The position numbers were made by a program, and so were the translations under genes. Positions 22,440-36,177 of a stretch of 64,000 bases of DNA are shown here, piece after piece. Under the pieces are notes generated by a model. It searched no databases. It was given only the letters and a program-made list of their open reading frames with translations, and was not told the origin of the DNA. Position 1 is the first letter of the stretch. Each line of letters opens with the position of its first letter. Source of the stretch: Ulota crispa (Eukaryota; Streptophyta; Bryopsida; Orthotrichales; Orthotrichaceae); NCBI GenBank assembly GCA_963920765.1, contig OY987244.1, forward strand, positions 31,104,358 through 31,168,357. Direction: 5' to 3'.

Positions 22440-23005
22440 GCTACGCTACATGGACATGTAAACCCAAGCAACGGCACAGAGCCTAGCAAAATCAACTTGC
22501 GATGAATCAAATGCGTTTGAGAGTAATTTTCCGTTCTTGCATCATTATAGTTCAAATTAAATTGTTCACCGTTGGTCCAGCTTTCATCCAAAAATAGCAG
22601 GTCTAAAACACAAATTGCTCATATTGCACAGCAGGATCATTGCCCTCGATAAAAGATCTACCTATTTCATAGATAGGTAAAATCAATGCAAATATATTAT
22701 ACATGTATACTCTCAAAGACACAGAACCTAGTGTGTCGCGTGTACTTTACACACAACACATTTATCCACAGTGACTAGGCAATGGTCAAGACCATCAGGC
22801 ATCAATAGCCCTCCCTGGCCTTCTTAATAACCTTACATAGGCATCAAAAACACAAAACGCCCAAAAGGTCCGAAGAAAGGCTCGTTACATTACAGCTAAA
22901 CAGAAACTTAAAGAATTTCTGATATAGTCCCTGAAAACTAAAAGACCTAAGTTTCTCACACCAACTCGCAGTAAAGACAATGTGACAAAAGCTGGAAAAT
23001 ACACT
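22440..23005. other. XPB 3' flank
   Basis: Likely holds the 3' UTR of XPB on the minus strand. No other feature is supported. Confidence 0.4.
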
Positions 23006-26000
23006 CTAACCGAAACGTTTCTTGAAGAGCGTGTTGCGAGGTTTGTTTGGATCTCGTGCTTTCGGTTTGCCACCTCTTCCTCGACCGCCGGTGCTGCACA
23101 ATAGTAAAAAAGCTTTTAGACCTTAGCTAATCCTTGAAAAAAATTCTTTTCTTTTACGAGGTCATTAGTGAACACAGCATTACGATAATTGAGATAGTTT
23201 AACAGTCATATGTACAGGCAGATACCTGTACTCATAGTAAAGCCGGCCTTCAGCTCCCGACATATTACTCATATTGCCATGCCTTCGAGTAAACCTGCCA
23301 CGTGTGATATCATCTACATCCTCATCTAACTGCTCAATTCCAATTGCCTCCTCTCCAGCATGAAGAACCTGGAGAAAAAATATGATATATGTCGTTAATT
23401 CCTGCCGGGTATCTCACAACACAATTTTCGAGGTCTTCGAGGAGTAATGAGTCGGATATCTGACAGAAAATGTACCTTCGTTAGCAGACTCATCTGTTCG
23501 TCAAGGGAGGAGAAGCTCAACTCAGCCCCGGAATCTGCAGGTGGTAGGCTTGTAATTACCTGCAATAAAGATCCCATATACAACGGTCAGCCTGTTCGTA
23601 CATAACAACAAGCTATAAAATTACACAGAATAGCAAGCAGGTGATTCTTTAATCAATCTTGTCACCAGGTTGTTTGCAAGACATGTTTCCTTTGAAGGTA
23701 GAATATGCAAACCAAGCTTTTGATAAGTCAAGCAGAAGTACCTTGAAGCTATAACCTTGATCAATCAGAAACTGCTGTCTCTTTGTAGAATAGTACATTT
23801 CCTGTTCATAATTCAGAAAAGGCAACAATCAGTCCGCAAATAAAGTGCTAGATTTAGCAAAACACGTCGGTTTGTGGTAGTGGCCTCTAATGTAAATATT
23901 CAAACAATTTAATGATGCATGGGGACTTACTTGAGTGTCAGTAGAAACCAAAGAGTAGAAGAATGCATTGAACTCCTCGACCCCCCCTTTCATACGATCC
24001 TTCGGTTTCCCCTGTACAAAATAGTGGAATATTGATTAGAAGGATTTTGGTTCAAGCCCCAAAATTTTAACGACCATGACTTGCAATCAAACTTTCAAAA
24101 TATGTTTGAACTACATTCACCATATAAAGAGGTGGTGCAAATATCACCTTCTAAAACATTTCCCAGTAACGACAAACAGAGGACTATTAACCAGCGCATC
24201 CACATGCAATGCTCAACCTTTGCTCGTAGAATCCGACCCAACCTTTGGGCTTCTTGCCGACGTGAACCAGCATGTGACGAAATCTGGATGATTACATTGG
24301 CCTCTGGAATATCAATTGAATTGTCTCCCACCTGGTTAAAGAGACAAGAAACACACACGTTGTCAGCATCAACCAAAAAAGACTAGATTGACACTAAAGT
24401 AAGAATTTCATATGTCAGGTATCTTGAAAAGGCTAATGATACCTTCGATAGGAAAATGGTGTTGACTTGCGGGTTGTGCTTGAATGCGTACAGAATTTGT
24501 GTCCGCTCATGATGGCTGTAAAGAATTAACCCACATAATGCATCATCTAACCATGAACGTCGAGCAAATGCTAATAAGAACCGCCAGGCTTGGGATCAAA
24601 ACTTGGTTGAAGCTTTTGAAAATATATGTAATGCAGAAAAATCCATGAAAACTTGGCAACTACTACTGCAGTAAATAATAACATTCATATCACACTAGAA
24701 ACATTACAGCGTTTTCTTTACTGTGAAATTCAAGAAAAGGCAGGCTACACACCTGGTAGGTCCATAAATGAATGGCTTTCGAAGCTTTGTTGCATACTCG
24801 CGAAGTGCAAACAGATTGTCAGAGAACACAATAATTTTGTCGCCCCGCTGTTGCTCATGAAAACGTATTAAGAACTCACAGGCACGAAACTTGTTTGGGT
24901 TCATGACGTAAAGTCCCTACAAAAAATTCAGGCTCATTAGCTAATAGATCGTTATACACTAAGGACGACAGTACCTTTGAAAAGCCAACACCGGAACATG
25001 ATACAGACTTCAGGGTATGTAAGACTTCGGTGCGCTGAAAGCATTGCATCCACAGTAGTTTTGATTCCACAACAATTCTTGCGTACACACTATCTGGGAT
25101 TTCCACTGTACTATTGAAAAAGATACCTGTTTCTTCCTCGAGTTTTCTTTCTTGAGGTACTCTCTGTAGAACTCTTTGGTCATAGGGCACCAAACCTCCG
25201 CGCATTGCACGTTTGCAATAAAACCTCCCTTTACCAGATCCAGCCAGTTTGCCTCGTACAATTTGGGCCCAATCAGAAAATTAAGATCACTGATTCGTTC
25301 ATCCTCACGAACTAGGGTGGCTGCAAGCGCGATTGAGAAATGTATCAGCTCCAGTGCTTACACGTTTCGTTCAGATCCACAACATTCAGGTGGGGTATAT
25401 TGTAACAGCTTGCAAATCAACGCACTGATTTTCTCTGATGACATGGCCGGCAAGCCCCATGCCTAGATGCTCACAGTATCTAATACTCTAAGACCGACAT
25501 GCATAGAATCAACAAGACTCACAACACAAACAACCCTGATACAATTAGCCAGTGAGGTGCCCACCAGTAAGCCCAAGCTTGCAGTGCGATTTTGTGATAC
25601 TGATGACTTTTCGAAACATATGTGCAGGTACAACGTGCACCTGAGCAAACAATGATTAAATGTTGACATCAAAAAGCTTCATGAACTAGAGAGCGTATGT
25701 TTAGACCCTGCAAATGTGTAATAGACCTTGAGCTGACGTATATTCCAAGAATGTCAAATACTGAAAAATAGTGCAGGAATACCTCGTCCATGAGCAGCAG
25801 GCCCCACTCTCGATTCTGGATCTCCTCAATAATTTTCTGAGACTCTTCGGATCGCTTGCCACCAAAAGCAACCATGTTGTAAGTGGTTACCACCACTCCA
25901 ACAGAGCCCCGGAACCTCTCTTTGCTGTCGGACGTAAACCGAGAAATTTGATGATCCGCCACTGTCGACCACAATTTGAACTGAAAAGCCCATTGATCAA

Positions 26001-28059
26001 CTGACACCGCATTGGTAGCCAGGCACAACACACTTTTGCGGATTCGACAAGCTGCTGATACACCAACAAGTGATTTTCCAGCCCCACAAGGCAGCACGAT
26101 GATTCCTGATCTGGCGCGTCCTGCCAAATTATCAAGATTTCAATAGGTAAAAGACAAGCCTGATCGCAAAACATTCAGAATAAAGAAACTCAATGACCGT
26201 CGTGCCAAAGAGTCTCCGTTGCAATACTCGGATTGAGTACCAGTAAACGACACGAACAGCTTGAGTGAATAAAAGCATGTATGCTGGAACTTACAAATTC
26301 TACATGTAGGAAATATGTAAAGGTTTCTCAACTCACCATTTCCAAACATTTTGCTGAGACTTTTTTCTTGGTAAGGTCGAGGTTGAGCTTGTGGCTTGAG
26401 CTCGATGGACAGGTTTGGATTAACCTGCCACCAACCGTACATATATGACAAACCGTCAGCTGTTATTCATCATACAACATGCGCAGAACCCTGTCCAAAC
26501 GGTAGTTCTGAATACTTACGTTGTCATTTCGAAAATCGTATTCTTCAAGCATGGGGAAATTTAGAGCATTGGGCAGGCAACGCTGTTTTACAAGCTCAAC
26601 CTGAATTTTCAAACACCAAGTGCAATCGTTATGGTGTGATGAATGCACCTTCGATCGAAACAAAAAACAGCTGAAATGCTAATGATAATCCTACAATAAA
26701 ATGTTGTTGAATTCCAATTTAAGTTCGGTGATAAGGGTTGCTAAAGAGCTAAACAATGGTATGTGTTTATTGTCCAACTACTCTGAGACGTACTAGCACA
26801 ATGCAAGGCCTAATGTAATGCTAGTGTTCATTGAGACGGAGACCTGAGCTGAATCGATCTCAAAAGAGTGGATCTCTTTCTCTTCAGCATCATTCATAAC
26901 ATCATTTTCTCCCAGCAGCTCCGGAGCAGCTGCTCCAGTTTCATGAGGTGCTCTGCTGACTGTGAAAGACGAGGATCCAGCTTCTTGTGCCTGTAAAGGT
27001 TCATGAAAATTTAACCGCATATTCTTATGATATTGACTAAAAACGTGGAAACCCTAAACCTCCAAACACATATTCACGTTGAGTTGACGTATCATGAGAG
27101 AAATCAAATATGATACATGTTTACGTTGAACATTAGAATGCAATTAAAATAAAAAGCATCTTAGCCTCAAGTGCCGGACAAACCAATACTGCCGCCAAGA
27201 AAATGTAGTATGAACTTGGCATGTGATCATGCTTACCTCATTAGCAGTGATTCTTGCTCGTGAAATGACGTCATCCCGCAGTAATTTCTGCAGAACCTGC
27301 AAGAAGCATACAAAGTTGTTACAGTAAAAACCACGTTGCAGTACACTACTTGCTCAGGCTACATTTCCTATGCAGGAAGGACAAGAATAGGGACTTGCAG
27401 GATGACTAAATAACAAGAAAGATCTTTCACAGTGATGCCAGTAAACCCCAAAGACTTATTCATCATGAAGAGAGGTACTTGTGGAGGTTGCAACCTCTGG
27501 AAACGGTGACTCCACAAAGTACCGATTCTTCTGAAGTACAAGCTTGACTTTGCCATAATTGAGAGTTGAACCCCGGATGAAATCGATAATTTCTTTGGGA
27601 AGTTTAGTCTTGGACAACCTATCCAACACAGTGATGATCGTTTCTGTTTCAAGGCCTACTGACACTGCCGCATAGAGGGAGTGCGGAGTCAAATTGTACT
27701 CGTGCATCGACTCTGGCCTGCATTCCATAACAAAACTATTGTATCAATTAACTAAACAAAATACCTTTCAAAATAAGCACTTACATGATTATTTCAAGAC
27801 ATAAGAAACTACAAGGACGCATTATAAAGCACCAATAAAGCTTACAGCTACAGTTCCTGTACCTGCAAACGGGCTCCGCAATTGCGATGAGAAAGTCATA
27901 CGCTTGCTTGTACAAACTTGAGAAAGTTTCCAAAAAAATTCGCCCATCCGCACACACCCACAGCGGACGATTGGCATGGTCTGCCTTCAGTTCTAACTTG
28001 GTAAAATCCTGCCTCTGGATTTCTTCTACCCCGTCCTCGGGATCATCCATATCCATCAT
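23006..28059 (-). CDS. XPB: TFIIH helicase subunit XPB (ERCC3/Rad25), 17 exons
   Basis: A 3'-5' DNA translocase of TFIIH, used in promoter opening and nucleotide excision repair in the nucleus. Exons in order: 28059-27863, 27717-27495, 27296-27237, 26990-26844, 26600-26520, 26424-26337, 26120-25783, 25640-25565, 25320-25127, 24916-24753, 24515-24443, 24331-24218, 24011-23931, 23801-23742, 23559-23476, 23368-23226, 23093-23006. Phases join to 736 residues; Arabidopsis XPB1 has about 767, the difference being a shorter acidic N-terminus. The N-terminal domain starts [17 protein letters not shown]. Walker A GAGKS is at 278-282, DEVH at 377-380 (split by intron 7), LTAT near 402-405, the RED motif at 408-410, and motif VI QRLGR at 576-580. 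The end NTLFKKRF is the family C-terminus. All catalytic motifs are intact and all introns GT-AG. Confidence 0.97.
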
Positions 28060-28073
28060 TTTTCAACAAACGG

Positions 28074-28087
28074 TAAAACCCTAAAAC
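28074..28087 (-). promoter_or_regulatory. Telo-box in the XPB leader
   Basis: TAAAACCCTAAAACC on the plus strand, about 15-28 bp upstream of the XPB ATG, so within the 5' UTR or core promoter. Confidence 0.45.
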
Positions 28088-29134
28088 CTGATCCTCTCTC
28101 AAACCTGCTTAATGCCTTCTCTACCGCTCTCTACCCCTTGAAATAACTAACAACAAGACCATTTCTACTCCCTCCCTCGGCTGTCCTCTCTGCTGTAAAC
28201 ACCTGCTTGCAGCTCAGCTTCTTAGTACTGAATTCACCAAATTTCGTGTACAATCTAAAAGGCATGCATGCAGAAACGTTGCAAAAGCAAAAGTCCTATC
28301 TTGCTCCGACTTCTGTACAGAGACGACCGTGAGAAAGCTCATCGCTAGCCAGCATGTTCTAACGTGAGCCTCACGTCAACCTAATTAACGAGGTAGAATT
28401 ACTAAAAAGTATACACATCTCATCGATACACTTAAATCCCTAAGGGTATTAATTCGAGTAGCAATGTTGTGTTCCGATACGATCAGGAAAGAATAGGTAG
28501 GTTCATGGACGACCAGGAAGACTCTCCTAAATTAACAAACCCTAAAATACGACAATTTACGAGACTACTGTACCACAATACCCTTAGGTTTTTCGAAAAC
28601 AAAAAGAACGCTTCCTAAACAACCGGGAGTCGCATTGACTCGCTCTGATCTTGTTGACTCAATTCAATTGTTTCAACTTGCTCTGAAAACAAAGAAACGT
28701 CCACCGCATCCACCATGCTTGTGATTTCACCATCAACAATTGCTACGATCCGGGAAAAAGCATACCACAATCTCTCGACGATTCGGACTCTCCTGCATGC
28801 ATGCTGCCAGTCTCTTCAACGCTTGCAAAGTTTTTTTCCAATGTAAAAAAGAAACGAAACCCTAGGATGATGCGAAGACAGGGCTTGATCCTGCAAAATG
28901 AACAATCGCGAAGTGATATGATAAGCTTACTTCACGAAGAAGCTGACCTCCACGTTGACGACAATAGGGCGACGCACATGCGGGTTTAGCAGCCCTGTCA
29001 TCCGCCAGCCGCTGCCCTCCGCCAGGACACGTGGCGAGGCGCGGTTGGGCCGTTGGGGGACCTGCTGTGGACTTCTGGACTTGGCGGAGGGGGTGGCTCC
29101 GCCAGGCCAGTTTTTACTTTTTTTTTCAGAAATA
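28088..29134. other. XPB upstream region and GC-rich island
   Basis: Likely promoter of XPB next to the gene. From about 28970 to 29110 the sequence is GC-rich with inverted CCGCCAG / CTGGCGG-like runs and a G-box-like GACACGTGGC at about 29026. Open frames at 28801 and 28955 are not recognised. Confidence 0.35.
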
Positions 29135-29921
29135 TTAACCCCTAAGCGTCTTGTTAAGAAAATTCAGCGTACCTCCAATATAAATCCTTCAACACATTTT
29201 TTAAGTTTTTGGAAAGTTGAATAAGTAATCACACAATCCAAACCGGTCATTCTATACCCAATTATAAATCAAATGTTTTAAACAAATTTGATTTCAAATC
29301 CAAATAAATTTGCAAAATCTCCACCGTTCAGAATCTCATGTTTTCCAATTTGGGCAACAGTTCAAAATATGGATTTTGGACTTTCATGTAAAATTTTCTC
29401 AAAAAAAAAATTTACCTAATGGTTGATCCCATGAGATTGTGTCTTGCTATACTAAATGGAAAAAAAAAAAAAAAAAACTCTACAAATGGAAAAAAAACTC
29501 CAAAAGATATGGTCACTCAAAGTAGCTAGATTCCACTAGCTCCTTACTTTAAAGTTATAAAAATCTTGCCCAAATCAAGAAAAAAAAAAATGACACATCA
29601 CCAAACTTCTCCCTTGTACAATACAAGACATGAGAGCACCCACCCCATCCGCTCTCTAAGCCGCTCCCTTTGTTTGCCCAAAGACATTCTTTTCCTAATT
29701 GTTGAAAAAATAAAATATTTTCCATGTTCCATATAGAATCTAGAGCAAAATAGGCCCTTCAAGGAACAACAAGCCAATCAGAAACTTTCCTTGAACTAAC
29801 AACTCCATTTGGACTTGAGTGGCAAACCAAAATTTGAGCTAGAAATGCCTCTTTTATATACTTTCACACCTCTAAGCACTCCCTTTGGCCATATTGGGCT
29901 CTTTGGTCCTTTAGGGGTTAG
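29135..29921. mobile_element. Possible TTAA-type element, weak ends
   Basis: TTAA at 29135-29138 is followed by CCCCTAAG, and TTTAGGGG at 29910-29917 is followed by TTAG. Only about seven terminal bases match in inverted order, so this could be chance in an AT-rich spacer with several A runs. No coding capacity. Confidence 0.35.
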
Positions 29922-29967
29922 GAGTAAAGGAATTAATACCTAAGAGCATCTCCTGCAACACGTATAA

Positions 29968-30049
29968 CCCTTAAACGACCATAAGGAATCGTATATACGC
30001 TGATGTATAATTGTTAGTTGCTACTGATAAGAAATTTTAATTTAGGATC
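29968..30049 (+). mobile_element. Family A copy 2, left half
   Basis: Starts CCCTTAAACGACCATAAGG after ATAA (one base from TTAA) and runs to TTTAGGATC. It aligns with the left half of copy 1 and with the complement of 42550-42627. The rest of the copy resumes at 39340, beyond the retrotransposon. Confidence 0.75.
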
Positions 30050-30468
30050 TGTCAAATAAAGTAAGATTGCTAAACATAACAGATTGAGAGTCCCAATCCT
30101 ACCATAAAACAAAAAACAAACTGAGCTCTCACTATGTACAATACAGCCTCAAATGCCCCCCCAAGTGGATAAAGAGACCCTCTATCTGGCTAGGAACCCA
30201 GAACATCAAGAAGACGATCTCCATGATGATGCTGCTACAACCAGTGTATGCATCCAATTGAAAAAGTAATCCTCAACCAAATCAATAAACGAATGGAGAA
30301 GTAACTAAGAGAGGGTAGGCGGGGTGCAATGTGAGCCCCATCCTTAATCGCCTTTGACATTTTTGATGTCAATTTCATGGTCAATCTTCAGTTTGTGTAT
30401 CCTTGAAACAAAATGAAGAATTCCAATCAGACAACAGAGTACCATACCATGACAAGTGCATGTGGAAT

Positions 30469-33400
30469 TCAAGTTGCTCCACTAGATGAGACAGAACTCA
30501 AATACCTACAACACCGAGGGCAAGTCCAATCACCAGATGGTAGTGTAGAAAGAGGTGGCATCAAGCAAGCCATATGCCATCCACGTTGGCAATGGTCACA
30601 GAATAACATGGTGGCCGCACCCCTCTTCTCACCACAAACAAAACATGAGAGGCCCTCAGGCACAATGGCCAGCTCAAGGTGAACTGAGCCGTCAATAGGT
30701 AAGTGACATGGGGCGCAATTCTTGGAGTGCTCCTGACACTCCCTGCCAACTTTGCCTTCCAACAACAGAATACCACTGGATAGCACATCCTTCACACGAA
30801 GAATCGTGCGCCTCACCTTCACATCCAATGTTGTGGGAGCCTTACGCTGTAGATAAACGTAATCTCCAGTGGTAAAACGTCGTAGTTGAGGCCGGTAGGC
30901 TCCGCTACGAATACATGTGTACCGCAATATGTTGCGGTGCTGAGCAATGGATAAGTTGTCCATGGCCATTGGCATGGCGCGTTTGAAGAACTCTGCTCAG
31001 TCACGTAAACAACAAGCCCACATCTTTGGATCGTCCAAATCTACTACTGGAACCAACTTCTCCCTTAGAGAACTGGGTAAAATTGACTCACGTCTGTATA
31101 GCAACTGATATGGACTGAAAGCAGCCAATGAAGCTTGTCTGCTAAACCTGTATCCTATAGCAATCCATGGGATCATCAAATCCCACTCGCGATGGCTGCC
31201 CTAAAATAATCCATACTTTCATAGGCCACGCTTGACCGTCTGAACCACACGCTCTGCCAACCCATCTACTTCCGGATGATCCCGAGAAGTGGTACGATGA
31301 TCAATTAAAGCTTTGGTACACAAAACCTCGAAAGCTCCAAAGAACTCACGTCCCTAGTCTGTCAACACCTCAGCATGGGCTCCAAATCGAGCCAACACTT
31401 GGTCTAGGAATGCCATGGCCACCAACTTTGAAGAGTTTTGTGGTAGCGCCACAAGCTCAATCCACTTGCTAAAGTGCTCCACCATCACCAACACGTATTT
31501 GGCTTCACGTGGGGTGACAACAAGTGGCTGGCCAAATCCAAGGACCAACGGTAGCCCAGCCCCATGATAGGCAAAAGCTGTATTTGCGATGGTAGAGTGT
31601 TGAAGCTGGATCTAATCCGATCACACACTTCACACCGTGAAACATATGTGGCAACCTGCTGATACATACCAGTCCACCAATACTGGCTGCGCAACATGGA
31701 ATGAGTCCGTCGTACACCAAAATGTCTAAGGGCTTTGTATACTTGCCGTACTAACAAAGTCCTCTGCTTTGGCCTAGGAACTATGCGCCTAGTTCCATTA
31801 GGCCACAACCAAAATAGAAGGTTGTACTCCCAACAAAACCTTGCTATCCGGTGTCCAACTCGATTCCGCTCCATAACTAAAAGAGCTGGTGGAAGTGCCC
31901 TGTGCTGTAACTTATGCAAGACTGGTATATCTTCCCACACATCGCTAACAACTTGAACCTTCTCTAGCTCCTCATTAGTTGCTTGGTATGGCAACAAAGA
32001 TGCTGATCCAGACATCAAAGTAAGGAAGGCGATTGCATGCCACCCCGGAACTAACTCCCCGTCACAGTCCCCATGCCACCTAACACCAATCAAATCTTCC
32101 TTGGAGGAACTTGGATTGCGAAAAAGACCATCTGCATCCAAGTTTGTGATGCCGGCTCAATGTACAATGTCAAAATCATACTCCTGGAATAACAAAATCC
32201 ACCTAGCGAGCTTGCCAGTAAGCTTATCAGACTCCATGAGCCACTTCAAAGGCTGGTGGTCGATCACTAAAGTGAATTGTTGCCCATACAAATAAGGCCG
32301 GAAGTGGGCAATGGCCCAAACTTTAGCCAAAGCTTCTCCCTCATAAGAGGAATAATTAGACTCCGCATTGTTGTTGCTTCTAGAAGCAAAAGCCACACCA
32401 TACTCACGTCCTTCCTCATCATTCTATGTCAATACGGCTCCTTGTCCTACAACATTCCAATCTGTGTGCAATTAGAAAGACCACGTAGCATCTAGGCGTC
32501 AAAGTACAGACACTGAACCAAGCTTCAGCTTCAATGTAGTAATGGCCTGTTGTTGCTCTAGTCCCTATGTCCATGGTTGATCCTACCCCGTGAGAATAGT
32601 CAACGGCTTAGCAATCAAGCTAAAGTTCTTAACAAACTTGCAATAATAATTTGCCAAGCCAAAAAAAACTCGAAGCCACGACACGTTAGTTGGGGTTGGA
32701 ATCTTCTGCAGCGCATCCACCTTAGTCTGCTGCACACCAAGACCTCCTGGCATAATCATGTGCCCCAAATATGGTAACCAGCCGTGGGAAAACTTGCACT
32801 TTCCATGGTGCAATTGCAATCCCCACTAATGCAACTTGTCAAACACCGCCTGAAGATGCTTCACATGCTCCTGAGGGCTGCTATTAAAAATGATAACGTC
32901 ATCAATGTAACAACAAGTAAATGGAAGACCAATTAACATCCGGTCCATCACCCTCTAAAACTCGGCGGGTGCGTTCTTGAGTCCAAATGGGAGAAACTTC
33001 TGATGATAAAGTTAATATCTTCCATCCTGATCAACTCCCAAAATGCCGTCTTCACCCGGTCATCCACCATCAATGATAATTGGTCATAACCAGATCGCAA
33101 ATCTAGAGTACTAAATACTCTAGCATGTCCCACTGCATCAAACAACTCCTTTGGCGTGGGCATGGGGTACCAGTCCGATTTGGTCTTGCAATTGATCGGT
33201 CAATAATCCCCACACATCCGTTTCTCTATCCAGTTGCCAAAGATATCCTTCTTCAAAGGCATAACCGTGGCACAAGCATACTTGCTGTTGGAGAGCTCAA
33301 TCAAGCTAGCGGCTAACAACTCTTGACATTGAGTCTGAACCTCAGTTTTTCTAAAAGACTGAGCTTATACGGTCGTCGGAAGATGGAGTGGTCATCCTCC

Positions 33401-35685
33401 AACTGAATGTGAATTGGTTTGCCCTTGTAGCCCTCCAAATCATGGAAGCTAAAGGCAAAACAACTACGATACGAACGTATAAACGCTTGTATCCTTCATG
33501 CTTCGGCATTGATAAAATGTGGCCTTCAATCCAAAGCCCAATCATCAAACTCTATGGTTTCCTTCTCTACCGTTGGAGAACCACCGCATACCGGCACGGT
33601 CGGTGATTGCTACTTGATAGCAGAGAGGGCGCTCATGCCCCCAAACTCCTCACTCATGGGATCCATAGAAAACCCCGTATCGTGATGATGGACTTGCAAA
33701 AATAAGTCTTGGGTTGCATCTCGGCTAAAATCCTCGGCAAAAGCAGCAAAGACATATTGAGCTCAAAGCTCCTTTGACACAAGCCTCTCCAAATGAAAAA
33801 ATAGCTCCGCCTCTTCAACTTCAGTGGGATGTGGCACCATTGCCTCCTGACCATTAAAGCTTGCCTCCAACACACGTGGATGGTCACGCTGATGACGTTG
33901 AATGGCAAAGCAAATGCCAGAAATCCATACGAAGGTGTTGAGGTTAATAGCCTAACCCAATAAGAAACGGCGCTAACTCTCAGAAAGATCTGGTACGGTG
34001 GTGGTAATAGTCAAAAAGTCCATCGTCTGCTCTCGCTCGTCGGATGAAGGCTTGTCATAAATGTGGAAAGTACTAATCCAAATCATGCCTGGACCGCCTA
34101 AGCAAAAAGCAAAGGATGCTGGGTAACACATCAATGTGGATAATGATCCTTGAGGAAAGCCTATACGGTTCACCAGGATTAACGGCGGCTCATCATCTTT
34201 GGTGATCTTCGTAGAAACACAATGATCATCCAAAATATCATCGACCTCGTAGTGAGTGGGTTGTCACACTTAAACTAGTGCAAAGGTGAGTATTGCCAAA
34301 GATGCCAAGTTGGTCCAAATCCATCGTGGCCGATGGGCATATAAGCCCAACACGGCGGCATCAACAAATGTAGGAGGACCAAGAAGGTGATGGATGTATG
34401 CACCATCCTCAAGCACCTTCACTTATGTGTCACCTAATGGAGGTACATTCTCAAAAAGGTACTCAGGTGGCAGAGATTGATGGGTAATCCACCACTGAAT
34501 GAGCCTGAGTAGATCTGCAAAGAGTGATGACCGCGAATCATCTAATCCACATCCATTGCCAACTCGTAAATGGCCTTAGTAAGGCCATCCGGCAATCACC
34601 AGATCCACATGACCTAATCGCCTGAGATCATCCTCACTGATAAACGTGACATATTGTGGTAATTTGCCGAAACATCCATGGATAGCAAAAGGTGGAAGCT
34701 GCTCATAATACAATGCTAATAAATGATGAATGTGGTGGTGAGCGGCTCAGTTGGCTGCAAAGCCACTGTTGACATGGATGTATTGCCGCACCTTGGCCCC
34801 AGCATCTAATACAGCTGTCAATCCTGTATCAATGCCGGCAAAGATCTCAACAAGAGTAATGCCATGGTCTGGTTGGTGCCATTGAATAGTGCATGCTAAT
34901 AACGGTGTGGAAGATTCCAAAAGGGATTAAAGAGCATCAAGAGCATCCACAATCTCTCTACTCCAACAAGTAAGCTCCAATTGAGTTCTCCATGGTGGGA
35001 ACGGATCTTTGCAATGACGTGCAGGGATCTCCATCGGTGCAAGCTCACATGACTCCTCGAGTGCTGACATAAATGCACATGTCTCATCCAAAATAATAGA
35101 AGCACATGGCATATGAGATGCCAAACCAGTGCATCCAAACATAGCCCTTGTTGTAGATGTCACTGTGCTAGCTGCAAAGGTAATAGGAATGAGCTCTTTA
35201 CTGCCATCGTCGGCAGACCATCATGGCCTAATCCATACCTCCTCTGTCTAATTATCCACCCCAAAATCGAGTGGATATAATGCTTGCTGGCCCACCAAAA
35301 TATCGTAATTGGTGGCACCAGTCACAGCACACTGGAGAGATACATGGGAGAACAATGGACTCGATCCTACACCAAACATCAACTGTAATGGATGTCGTGT
35401 ATAACCCATGACCTTCTCCGTGCCTCCAAGTAATGTGATAATGGTGAAGGGGCAAGGCTCAAGGTCAATAGCCTCTAAACCCAAATCTATGGTTGGCTGT
35501 TTGCCAATTATGACTGGCTGAGCTCCAGAATCCAACATTACTTGTAAAGAAGTGGCTCGTCTAGGGTTGCCATTGGTGCAACCAATCAACATGACTCCGT
35601 TGTCATTCACCAAAAGTATCACCCTTGGACGCAAATTGCGTCTCTCCAAGGCATAACAAGCCGCAATGTCAGCCAAGTAGGCCAC
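30469..35685 (-). mobile_element. pol region of the Ty3/gypsy element
   Basis: Fossil pol. The protease part (35248-35685) shows the DSGA active-site motif. The reverse transcriptase part (about 32580-33600) shows LDLRSGYDQL and a YIDD box. The RNase H part (32157-32396) shows FTLVIDHQPLKWLM and FDIVH. The integrase (about 31000-32140) shows the zinc-binding HFGVRRTH..CEVCDRI and a core starting near YVLVMVEHFSKW. The last segment (30469-30975) carries a C4HC3 PHD finger. It is broken at several points. Confidence 0.85.
30480..30625 (-). mobile_element. PHD finger at the end of the integrase region
   Basis: Cysteines and histidine follow the C4HC3 plan: CFVC, then CDHC, GWHMAC, and finally WTCPRC, with spacing normal for PHD zinc fingers and the conserved Trp two residues before the last pair. 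PHD fingers read histone H3 tails. Many plant Ty3/gypsy elements carry a chromodomain at this position instead. Confidence 0.85.
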
Positions 35686-36177
35686 TGCGGATGACTACAC
35701 AATAAAAGTCGATGGGGCATTGGCCTCAAATGCAGAAATAACCTCTGCCGCGAATTTGGCCCGCATGGCCAGCAAATCTTGCTTGGTGGGTGGAGCCGTC
35801 ACTGCCTGCAACACCTTCAATGATAGTATAGGCACTCTATCCTCCAACATACTCCCTGCCAAATGAAATACACTAAATGGTGCAAAATCCGGTGTCATGA
35901 AGTCTACTCCAGCAAATACAGGAAATCGCAACAACTTGTATGCCAAAGTATGTGCGACATCCCCTTGAGTGGGGGAAATCTGTGAAGCAGATGGTGGAGG
36001 AGTAGTACTAGAAGCAGTCGCATCAGCAATGCTGAAAGATAGAGGTAACCAAGACTGTCCAATGTGATTTAGCAAGCCTACGTGTCACTGACACCCGCCA
36101 ATATTGGCAGGAGTCGAAGAAGGTGCCACTGTCTAAGCGGTGGTCTGAGCGCAAGTAGCAACCCCTGCCACAACCTG

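Noticed and set aside
29401-29600. A-rich tracts as possible tails of LINE or SINE insertions
   Set aside because: No upstream body or target duplication can be attached to them.
30050-30359. Pairing 30050-30359 with 39036-39339 as the two LTRs
   Set aside because: Both start TGTCA and end TGACA, but the interiors do not align by eye, so calling them a pair would be unsupported.
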